The position numbers and the translations under genes were made by a program. Positions 1 to 5,244 of a stretch of DNA of 6,969 nucleotides are shown one piece after another. Below the pieces are notes generated by a model. The model ran no database searches. It was not told the DNA's origin and saw only the letters and a list, made by a program, of their open reading frames with translations. The stretch is taken from contig JAGXLK010000116.1 of assembly GCA_018334735.1 (NCBI GenBank), forward strand, positions 1 through 6,969, given 5' to 3'. Each line of letters starts with the position of its first letter. Position 1 is the stretch's first letter. The stretch is from Planctomycetota bacterium (GTDB lineage Bacteria; Planctomycetota; Brocadiia; SM23-32).

Positions 1-204
1 GTATGCCAGGCGTTTCAGTGCCCGCAACGAGGAAAAGCCTTTTTCGGGGAGGGCTCGGTGAAGTGTGAGTGCCATTTGCAGCAGTTCAATCAATTGCTCC
101 CGGTCTTCGATTTCTGTTGCTTTTATTCGATTCCACACTTCGTGAAGTCTCGGTGGGAAAAACGCCAGTTCATAAGCAGCCTGAATTTTTTCTCTTGCGT
201 TCAT
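1..204 (-). CDS. 5' part of an unrecognised gene, cut by the left edge
   Basis: Reading the minus strand from the ATG at 204-202 gives 68 codons without a stop before the window ends. The product begins MNAREKIQAAYELAFF and continues with a charged, probably helical stretch (EIEDREQLIELLQMALTLHR, residues about 31-50) and then KGFFLVAGTETPG near the edge. Composition and codon use look like a real protein. A GGGA purine tract at 214-211 lies six bases before the ATG and can act as ribosome binding site. A TATAAT promoter at 299-327 on the same strand fits as its promoter. The frame stays open further upstream to at least about 310, so a longer N-terminus is possible, but the ribosome site and promoter favour 204. 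I do not recognise the family, and the missing C-terminal part prevents a functional call. Confidence 0.65.
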   Translation of the reverse strand, partial: MNAREKIQAAYELAFFPPRLHEVWNRIKATEIEDREQLIELLQMALTLHRALPEKGFSSLRALKRLAY

Positions 205-254
205 TCTTCTTCCCGCCAAAGTTGCAGATACCTGGTAAGCTGGTTTTGGTTCAT
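201..254 (-). CDS. Possible 17-codon ORF overlapping the next start by ATGA
   Basis: The minus strand reads MNQNQLTRYLQLWREEE and then TGA. The TGA shares the ATGA tetranucleotide with the start of the truncated gene downstream, the usual arrangement of translationally coupled genes. It lies inside the transcript expected from the promoter at 299-327. It could be a leader peptide. Alternatively, it could be the true N-terminus of the downstream protein, separated by a frameshift in the GAAGAAGAA run just before the stop. No strong ribosome site precedes its ATG, and 17 codons is too short for statistical support. Confidence 0.25.
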   Translation of the reverse strand: MNQNQLTRYLQLWREEE

Positions 255-298
255 GCCAGTACTCAACAAGGCCACAAAGAGAGATAAACCCAAGATCT

Positions 299-327
299 AT
301 TATAGAGTTCGAGCTTCCGCGCGTCCA
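299..327 (-). promoter_or_regulatory. Sigma70-type promoter for the left-edge gene
   Basis: On the minus strand a TGGACG hexamer (327-322, four of six matches to TTGACA) is separated by exactly 17 bases from a perfect TATAAT (304-299). Transcription would start near 292, giving a leader of about 88 nt before the ATG at 204, or about 38 nt before the short ORF at 254. Confidence 0.5.
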
Positions 328-409
328 TGCCGCTGATGCGGAGCTCAGCGCGAGGAGCCCCGTGGCGGGATAGGGATCGAGGAATTTGCCTGTCGCCACT
401 TGTTGGATC

Positions 410-421
410 TCAAACCGTTTG
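410..421. promoter_or_regulatory. Possible LacI/GalR-like operator upstream of the 371-aa gene
   Basis: Positions 411-421 read CAAACCGTTTG, a perfect inverted repeat with 5-bp arms around one central base. It resembles the CG-centred half-sites bound by LacI/GalR-family repressors, many of which control sugar genes. It overlaps the weak candidate -35 box at 419-424, which would suit repression. An 11-nt palindrome can arise by chance, so this stays tentative. Confidence 0.3.
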
Positions 422-448
422 CTCCGCAATGCCGCGTATGGTTAGAAT
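419..448 (+). promoter_or_regulatory. Weak candidate promoter for the 371-aa gene and sulfatase
   Basis: TTGCTC (419-424) and TAGAAT (443-448, five of six matches to TATAAT) are separated by 18 bases. Transcription would begin near 455, giving a leader of about 31 nt before the ATG at 486. The -35 box matches poorly (three of six). The CG-centred palindrome at 411-421 overlaps its -35 box. Confidence 0.3.
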
Positions 449-485
449 GCACTCCGCTGACGGGATGTTCATGGAGGAGAGCAGA

Positions 486-1601
486 ATGTCGTTCGAGCGA
501 TTGAACCGATGCCGTTTGAGTTTTCGTCCTCTCTCCGAGCGCGAGAACCGCGTGGATATTCAAAAGGATGCGATTCGCCCCGGTGACGGGTACGCTGAGC
601 TTCCCGGGGAAGTCCGTCAGACGCTCGAACGCACCGCCGAAGGGATCCGCGCGGCTGTGGAGCACGATCGGCCCGTGGTGATGGCGTTTGGAGCACACAC
701 GATTAAAAACGGCCTCGGTCCGGTACTCATCCGCTTGATGGAAAACGGTTACCTTACACATCTTGCGACGAACGGGGCGGGGATCATTCACGACTGGGAA
801 TTTTCGTTCCTCGGTCAGAGCAGCGAGCATGTCGAGAAGAACATGCACAACGGATGTTTCGGCATGTGGGAAGAGACGGGTTTTTATCTCAACCTGGCGA
901 TTCTGATGGGTGCCTGGCGTGGTCTGGGATATGGCGAGAGTGTGGGCGCGATGATCGAGGAGGAGGAAGTCGAGCTGCCGGATCCCGAAAGACTCCGCAC
1001 CGACATCACCCGCGGAATCGAAGAACACCCCGCCGAGGAGCAAGTTGCATCCGCGGCGGATCTGCTGCGGACCATGGAACGTCTCGATCTGCCTTCGGGG
1101 TGTCTGGCCGTTCCTCACCCTTACAAAAAGTACAGTCCCCAGGCGGCGGCCTTTCGGCTTGATGTTCCGTTCACGGCTCATCCGATGATCGGGCACGACA
1201 TCATTTATCTGCATCCGCTCAATCACGGTGGCGCAATAGGGCGTGCGGCGTTGCGGGATTTTAGATCGTTTGCCCACACCGTCAGCGACATTGATGGAGG
1301 GGTTTATCTGTCGGTGGGGTCGGCCGTGATGTCACCGATGGTTTTTGAAAAATCAATGTCAATGGCGCAGAATCTCGCGTTCCAGGAAGGTGAACGTATC
1401 CAATCGCACCTGATCACCGTGGTTGACCTGCAGGAATCGACCTGGGATTGGGATGAAGGGGAACCGCCCGAAGATCATCCAGATTATTATCTGCGTTTCT
1501 ACAAGACCTTCCACCGGATGGGGGGCGAACTCCACTACGCTCAGTGCGATAACCGCGATTTTCTGCTGGCACTTTGCGAGGAACTGGGCGTTGAAGGTTA
1601 A
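486..1601 (+). CDS. Conserved 371-aa protein, deoxyhypusine-synthase-like features
   Basis: Start: the ATG at 486 follows GGAGGAG (473-479) by six bases. An in-frame ATG at 327 would add 53 residues of arginine-rich, non-protein-like sequence without a ribosome site, so 486 is preferred. The product is soluble, with no signal peptide or membrane helix. Clear conserved-looking blocks are AFGAHTIKNGLGPVLIRLM (residues 68-86), THLATNGAGIIHDWEFS (91-107), HNGCFGMWEETGFYLN (121-136), AHPMIGHDIIYLHP (231-244) and SVGSAVMSPMVFEKSMSMA (276-294). The arrangement of a glycine-rich loop followed by T-x-x-A-T-N-G-A-G-x-x-H-D resembles the NAD-binding region of the deoxyhypusine synthase fold, but I cannot confirm membership by eye. 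Deoxyhypusine synthase itself is not expected as such, because bacteria generally lack eIF5A; homologues there act on other substrates such as polyamines. The sulfatase start follows its stop by 21 bp, so the two are probably co-transcribed and work in one pathway. The gene is secure; its function is unknown. Confidence 0.9.
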   Translation: MSFERLNRCRLSFRPLSERENRVDIQKDAIRPGDGYAELPGEVRQTLERTAEGIRAAVEHDRPVVMAFGAHTIKNGLGPVLIRLMENGYLTHLATNGAGIIHDWEFSFLGQSSEHVEKNMHNGCFGMWEETGFYLNLAILMGAWRGLGYGESVGAMIEEEEVELPDPERLRTDITRGIEEHPAEEQVASAADLLRTMERLDLPSGCLAVPHPYKKYSPQAAAFRLDVPFTAHPMIGHDIIYLHPLNHGGAIGRAALRDFRSFAHTVSDIDGGVYLSVGSAVMSPMVFEKSMSMAQNLAFQEGERIQSHLITVVDLQESTWDWDEGEPPEDHPDYYLRFYKTFHRMGGELHYAQCDNRDFLLALCEELGVEG

Positions 1602-1622
1602 TTTGTTTCAGGATTTCAGAAA

Positions 1623-2993
1623 ATGGTTGACAGACCGAACGTTCTGATAATCAACACGCACGACAGCGGACGCCATTTTGGTTGCTACGGTGTCCCGACC
1701 GTCCACACTCCCACCATCGATGCCCTCGCCGATGATGGAGTGAAATTCACACGGATGTTCTCGACCAGTTCGATTTGCAGTCCGAGCCGCGGATCGCTGT
1801 TGACGGGGCAATATCCGCAGCGGAACGGTTTGATTGGCCTGGCCGGCGGTTGCTGGAACTGGGAACTCACAGAGCCGACCCGGCATCTCTCACATGTGAT
1901 GAAAAATGCCGGCTACAGGACGGCTCAGTTCGGCATTCAGCACGAGACAACAGATCTCAGCAAGATGGGTTTTGAAAAACACGATCCATACCTCCCCGAG
2001 GAAGACGGTCCAAAACACGCCGTGAGCGTGGCGGAAGGCTTCGCAGAATATGTTCGCAGGGAGGGGAAATACGAAGAACCGTTTTACGCCCAGATTGGTT
2101 TTTTCGAGACCCACACACCGTTTCTCCGCGGTCCGATAGAGGCGGACGATGAGCACGGTGTCTGGATTCCACCATACTGCGAACCGGGGAAAGAGAATCG
2201 CTGGCACGGAATGCCGCATCCCGGGGACGAAAAATTGAGAGATCATGCTGCCGAGCTGCAGGGATCGGTGCGGCACGTCGACGCGGCGGTTGAGATCATC
2301 CTGGACGCTCTGCGGGAAGTCGGTCTGGAAAAGGACTCGCTGGTGCTTTTCACCACCGATCACGGACCTGAGTTGCCCCGAGCGAAATGGACGATGCTTG
2401 ACGCGGGGACCGGTGTCGCCTTCATCCTGCGTTGGCCGGGAGGCGGACTGACAGGTGGGCAGGAGTGCGATCATCTGCTCAGCAACGTCGATTTTCTCCC
2501 GACTCTTGCTGAACTGCTGGATTTGCCAATTCAACATGAGATGGACGGCACGAGTTTCGCCTCTGTTCTGGAGGACCCCATCGTTTCGGACCAACCGGTC
2601 CGGGATTGTGTCTTTGCTCTGTTTGTGAACCCGGCGACTTATTCGGCCCGGACCGAAAGATACCGGTTGGTGCGTAATTTTAAGGAAGGTTACGAGCCCC
2701 GGGGAGACGCCTGTGGTCCTCGGCGCCTCTGGCCGGTCCAGCGGCTGTACGATCTGTCGAACGATCCGTTGCAGGAAAGGAATCTCGTCGAAGATCCGGC
2801 CTGCGGGGACGTTCTGGAGGAAATGAACGAAAGGTTCTGGGGTTGGTTGGAAGAAATTGATGCTCCCATTCTTAACGGTCCGGTCCGCACGCCGTATTAC
2901 GGCCTGGCGATGGAAGATTACCGGGAGCGAAAGGGGTTCGGGCCCAGCGACGATATCGGCCGATGTGACGGTGGGAGTTCTCTGGGGTCGTAG
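1623..2993 (+). CDS. S1-type sulfatase, N-sulfoglucosamine sulfohydrolase-like
   Basis: Type I sulfatases hydrolyse sulfate esters or sulfamates using a formylglycine made from a Cys or Ser. Here the signature CSPSRGSLLTG spans residues 52-62, with Cys52 as the predicted formylglycine and Arg56 beside it. Other active-site elements are H13-D14 near the N-terminus, His107 in GIQHE, His164 in FFETHTPF, D246-H247 in FTTDHGPE and Lys255 in RAKWTMLD. The stretch RNGLIGL (68-74) after the signature resembles SGSH-like (SulfAtlas S1_8-type) enzymes. The usual Asp-Asp metal pair is His-Asp here. The GKxH lysine position is Ile105. The 456-aa length is typical. No signal peptide is visible, so the enzyme is probably cytoplasmic, unlike most polysaccharide sulfatases. 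AGGA (1610-1613) lies nine bases before the ATG, a weak ribosome site suggesting coupling to the upstream gene. That gene's TAA is in the same frame, eight codons upstream. Substrate unproven: an N- or O-sulfated sugar. Confidence 0.95.
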   Translation: MVDRPNVLIINTHDSGRHFGCYGVPTVHTPTIDALADDGVKFTRMFSTSSICSPSRGSLLTGQYPQRNGLIGLAGGCWNWELTEPTRHLSHVMKNAGYRTAQFGIQHETTDLSKMGFEKHDPYLPEEDGPKHAVSVAEGFAEYVRREGKYEEPFYAQIGFFETHTPFLRGPIEADDEHGVWIPPYCEPGKENRWHGMPHPGDEKLRDHAAELQGSVRHVDAAVEIILDALREVGLEKDSLVLFTTDHGPELPRAKWTMLDAGTGVAFILRWPGGGLTGGQECDHLLSNVDFLPTLAELLDLPIQHEMDGTSFASVLEDPIVSDQPVRDCVFALFVNPATYSARTERYRLVRNFKEGYEPRGDACGPRRLWPVQRLYDLSNDPLQERNLVEDPACGDVLEEMNERFWGWLEEIDAPILNGPVRTPYYGLAMEDYRERKGFGPSDDIGRCDGGSSLGS

Positions 2994-3060
2994 AGAGTAT
3001 TTTCGGAATCGGAGTCGTATTTTAGCGGCATTCAAACCAGAAGCGTGTCGTGCTGCTGAA
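2994..3060. other. Convergent 67-bp spacer, no clear terminator
   Basis: This separates the stop codons of the sulfatase (+) and the oxidoreductase (-). It contains a short imperfect TCGGAA/TCGGAG/TCGTAT hexamer series near 3004-3021, but I see no stable hairpin followed by a T-run on either strand. Confidence 0.5.
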
Positions 3061-4185
3061 TCACATTCCAGCGACCCACTGGCGGGAATCCGGGACTTTC
3101 AGCCACTGGCCGTCGTTCTCGATGGATTGCTGGCTGACAAGGCCGGGGAGGGTCATGTCCATGGCCCTGTGAATACCGACGGGACACGGTTCGCGATCGA
3201 AAATCGCGTTGAGCCAGTCGAGGACCTCGAAATAATCGCCTCCTCCATGTCCCGCTTTTTTGGCTTCTTCAGGAGGATTGCGCCAGATCTCGGGCATATA
3301 TTTTTCCGCAAGTTCGTCCAGATTATACCACTGGTCCGGGTCACCGTGGATTTCTCGGAGCCAGACGCGGTTCATTTCCCCGGGAGCTCTTGCGGATTCG
3401 TAGCTGCCGTCGGTGCCCTGGAGCTGGTAGTTGTTCATGGCGTGGGGGCGGTCGCTGAGCATATCGACGCGTATTTTGACGAGGCCACCACCTGACATGC
3501 GGCCGAGCATGACGACAGAGTCTTCGTTCTCATACTCATCGCCGCGCGGGTCGATGTAATGATGCCCGGAGCCCGCACAGCAGACTTCGGTCACGCGCTG
3601 ATCGCCGAACCACTGAAGGATTGGCCCGAGACTGTGGGTTGGGTAAGTAATTCCATTGATCCCGGTCTGCCATTTTCGTCGCCACCTGGTGATTTCATTG
3701 AGCCCTTTGAGTTCGTGGAGGTATTCGCCCTCGGCGTAGTATGGTTCTCCAAAAAAGCCCTTCTGAGCGAGCGAGCGGACCAGGACGTTCGAGCGGGTGT
3801 AGGTGTAATTCTCGGCCATCATGTAAACGGCTTCCGAGCCCACGGCGGTTTCTGTCAGTTCGCGACATTCTTCGATCGATACGCCGGCGGTCACCTCGCT
3901 GAGAACGTGGATATTCTTTTTCAGGGCTGCGATGGCCTGGGGGGCGTGGAATTGCATGGGCGTGCCGAAAACAACGGCATCGATATCGGAGCTCTCGATC
4001 ATCTCTCCGTAATCCGTGTATTTCTCACGCGCGCCCAGGCGGTCCATCGCGTCGTCCAGAGCCTCTTCATTGACATCGCACACGGCATGGATTGTAGCTT
4101 CACGGCTGGTTTCCAGAGCGGCGCGAAAGCTGGCTCCACGTCCCGCGGCACCGACAATCCCGACATTAAGCGCGTCAGCAATCAT
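3061..4185 (-). CDS. Gfo/Idh/MocA oxidoreductase with GH109-like motifs
   Basis: Residues 7-20 (NVGIVGAAGRGASF) are the nucleotide-binding loop of an N-terminal Rossmann domain, with the acidic CDVNEEAL (36-43) following. The second half is the alpha/beta substrate domain of the Gfo/Idh/MocA family. Motifs EGEYLHEL (152-159), NGITYPTHSLGPIL (177-190) and HGGGDYF (313-319) match the pattern of GH109 glycosidases. These cleave alpha-N-acetylgalactosaminides through NAD-dependent oxidation, elimination and reduction, with the Tyr and His of a YPTH motif (here Y181, H184) in the active site. The usual EKP lysine motif of sugar dehydrogenases is SEVTA (96-100), so the classical catalytic lysine is absent. 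The 374-aa length is somewhat short for GH109, which are often over 400 aa, and there is no Tat or Sec signal, so it is probably cytoplasmic. It may be a glycosidase or a plain sugar dehydrogenase. The start at 4185 is preceded by a GGGGA tract about 11 bases upstream. Convergent to the sulfatase. Confidence 0.93.
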   Translation of the reverse strand: MIADALNVGIVGAAGRGASFRAALETSREATIHAVCDVNEEALDDAMDRLGAREKYTDYGEMIESSDIDAVVFGTPMQFHAPQAIAALKKNIHVLSEVTAGVSIEECRELTETAVGSEAVYMMAENYTYTRSNVLVRSLAQKGFFGEPYYAEGEYLHELKGLNEITRWRRKWQTGINGITYPTHSLGPILQWFGDQRVTEVCCAGSGHHYIDPRGDEYENEDSVVMLGRMSGGGLVKIRVDMLSDRPHAMNNYQLQGTDGSYESARAPGEMNRVWLREIHGDPDQWYNLDELAEKYMPEIWRNPPEEAKKAGHGGGDYFEVLDWLNAIFDREPCPVGIHRAMDMTLPGLVSQQSIENDGQWLKVPDSRQWVAGM

Positions 4186-4215
4186 TTCTTTTTGTTCCCC
4201 ATCTCAGGTAAAAGG

Positions 4216-4232
4216 ATATTTCACTGAAATAT
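4216..4232. promoter_or_regulatory. Perfect 17-nt palindrome, probable operator
   Basis: ATATTTCACTGAAATAT consists of two perfect 8-bp arms around one central base. It lies in the leader of the oxidoreductase gene, about 9 to 25 bases downstream of the transcription start predicted from the promoter at 4248-4275, where a bound repressor would block transcription. With only one central base it cannot form an RNA hairpin, so a DNA-binding site for a dimeric regulator is the better reading. No second copy was found in the window. Confidence 0.55.
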
Positions 4233-4247
4233 TTGACGGCCGTGGGA

Positions 4248-4275
4248 ATTATACATCGCAGCCAGCGGGTGTGAA
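4248..4275 (-). promoter_or_regulatory. Sigma70-type promoter of the oxidoreductase gene
   Basis: On the minus strand TTCACA (4275-4270, five of six matches to TTGACA) is separated by 16 bases from a perfect TATAAT (4253-4248). Transcription would start near 4241, giving a leader of about 56 nt that contains the palindrome at 4216-4232. Confidence 0.55.
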
Positions 4276-4461
4276 AGCCGGGATTGCGACTCCGCTGAGT
4301 TTATGTTCAGAGCGGAGGGCTTGATGTCCCTGTGGTTCGACTTGCCGACCGCATTCTGAACTCCAGTCTGCTCAGGGGGGCAGGGGCCGGTGTGCATACA
4401 GGAGTCGCGTCAGATTGTCTCGTGCTAAGCGGTCTTCTATAAGTACTAAGCATTTGATAAA
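4276..4461. other. Non-coding stretch between oxidoreductase promoter and repeats
   Basis: No supported gene. A 6-bp inverted repeat TCCGCT (4291-4296) / AGCGGA (4311-4316) encloses 14 bases and may form a weak stem-loop. A G-run lies at 4375-4380. All frames across it are short or lack protein-like composition. Confidence 0.4.
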
Positions 4462-4517
4462 GCCGTAAGATACTTTTTCTTGCGGCCTGAAAGGCCGATT
4501 CATAGCAGCCCAGGCTG
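4462..4517. repeat. Structured element with three hairpins, two mutually exclusive
   Basis: Hairpin A: GCCGTAAGA (4462-4470) pairs with TCTTGCGGC (4478-4486), a 9-bp stem with one G-T pair and a 7-base loop. Hairpin B: CGGCCT-GAA-AGGCCG (4483-4497), a perfect 6-bp stem. Hairpin C: CAGCC-CA-GGCTG (4506-4517). A and B share bases 4483-4486, so only one can form at a time. The combination looks like the palindromic units found in dispersed bacterial repeats, or alternatively like an attenuator. Multi-copy status cannot be tested from one window. Confidence 0.45.
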
Positions 4518-4565
4518 AAGTGGTCTGAAGTATGCGTTTAGCGTTTCCCGCAGTGCCGCTGAAGA

Positions 4566-4666
4566 GGTCATTGCGAGGATGCCGGAGGCTTCCGCGGCAA
4601 TCTCGCTGTTGGGCCAACAAAACGACGAGATTGCTTCGCCCATCTTGCGATGGGCTCGCAATGACC
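4566..4666. repeat. 101-bp nested palindromic repeat, REP/MITE-like
   Basis: The ends are a perfect 12-bp inverted repeat, GGTCATTGCGAG (4566-4577) and CTCGCAATGACC (4655-4666). Inside, GCAATCTCG (4597-4605) pairs with CGAGATTGC (4626-4634), the centre is TGTTGG-G-CCAACA (4607-4619), and the right side carries GCCCATC-TTGC-GATGGGC (4638-4655). Folded, this gives an outer stem, a central arm and side hairpins. Elements with GTCATTGCGAG ends and an inner GCAATCTC/GAGATTGC pair are familiar as non-autonomous dispersed repeats in many bacterial genomes (general knowledge). There is no coding capacity. A second GTCATTGCGAG occurs at 6854. Confidence 0.7.
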
Positions 4667-4773
4667 CAAGGAGCGGTATTTCCTGGCTAAACGTACTCCG
4701 CGGGCTAACCGGCCTCATGACGCTCTATCGAAGAAGATGCAACTGACCACTTAGGTCCGCGGAGGACTGGGTG

Positions 4774-5244
4774 ATGGTGAACGAAGAAATTATAGGGCTG
4801 AAAACCTGCAATATAATTCTCGGAATTCCAACGGTAAACTGGTCGTGTCCAAAAGATGGTGCCTTTGAAACATGCACAAGACGGCACGATATTGGAAACC
4901 AACATCAACGCCATCGGATTAATATGCTCGTTAAAATGGCTGCGGCTGCGGGGGCCCACCTCAATTTGCTGTTGTTTTTGAAAAGGATGTGGTTACCAAA
5001 GCTTAGGATATTTATCGCAGACCGCTTAGCTATGGCGATACCCTTGTTTCATCTCCGTCCCGGACACAATTTTAACTTGCGACGGGACGACAAACGCTTA
5101 TCTTGTAGCTCACGGATCCTGGGTTTGATGATTTTTTCGGTGTTTGGGAATGAACGGACCGGAACTCAGGAATATCCTTCTTATGGTGTTGCGGTTTCGG
5201 GAGCTCGAGAGGTGCTGAACGAGAAGTCCGGGAGGCAAGTATGA
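4774..5244 (+). CDS. Doubtful 156-codon ORF overlapping the kinase start
   Basis: For: GGAGGA (4761-4766) stands seven bases before the ATG at 4774, the frame is open for 156 codons, and its TGA overlaps the kinase ATG as ATGA (5241-5244), typical of coupled genes. Against: the sequence lies in the most AT-rich part of the window, uses rare codons (ATA, AGG, TTA) more than its neighbours, resembles no family I know, and its composition (for example RRHDIGNQHQRHRINM) looks random. Residues about 60-92 are hydrophobic and basic. An alternative GTG start is at 4771. If it is not a gene, the stretch is the long leader of the kinase gene. A weak -35/-10 pair, TTGCGA (5077-5082) and TATCTT (5099-5104), and a CGTCCCG/CGGGACG inverted repeat (5056-5062, 5083-5089) lie within it. 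Confidence 0.25.
   Translation: MVNEEIIGLKTCNIILGIPTVNWSCPKDGAFETCTRRHDIGNQHQRHRINMLVKMAAAAGAHLNLLLFLKRMWLPKLRIFIADRLAMAIPLFHLRPGHNFNLRRDDKRLSCSSRILGLMIFSVFGNERTGTQEYPSYGVAVSGAREVLNEKSGRQV
5230..5235 (+). promoter_or_regulatory. Strong ribosome binding site of the kinase gene
   Basis: GGGAGG lies five bases before the ATG at 5241 and fixes that start. Confidence 0.75.

Noticed and set aside
327..485. N-terminal extension of the 371-aa protein to the ATG at 327
   Set aside because: No ribosome site there, arginine-rich composition unlike the rest, and the candidate promoter and palindrome fall inside it. The ATG at 486 has a strong GGAGGAG site.
345..1277. 310-codon open frame on the minus strand
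   Set aside because: Lies wholly antisense to the well-conserved 371-aa gene and has low-complexity, His/Arg-rich composition; a shadow of the coding strand.
1890..3035. 381-codon open frame on the minus strand
   Set aside because: Antisense to the sulfatase, whose active-site motifs prove the plus strand. No recognisable domain in the antisense product.
2857..4227. Plus-strand open frames of 212 and 222 codons
   Set aside because: Antisense to the oxidoreductase, which carries clear Rossmann and GH109-like motifs.
4233..4238. TTGACG as a plus-strand -35 box for the kinase
   Set aside because: No -10-like hexamer at 16-18 bases downstream, and the kinase start is about 1 kb away.
4566..4666. 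tRNA or CRISPR unit suggested by the cloverleaf-like folding
   Set aside because: No T-loop or CCA-type features and no regularly spaced direct repeats. The perfect inverted ends fit a palindromic mobile repeat better.
4372..4959. Minus-strand frames of 72-84 codons in the 1-kb gap
   Set aside because: Two of them cross the hairpin and palindromic repeats, and the third (4705-4959) has no recognisable domain and no ribosome site that I can see. The products look like translated repeat DNA or chance frames.
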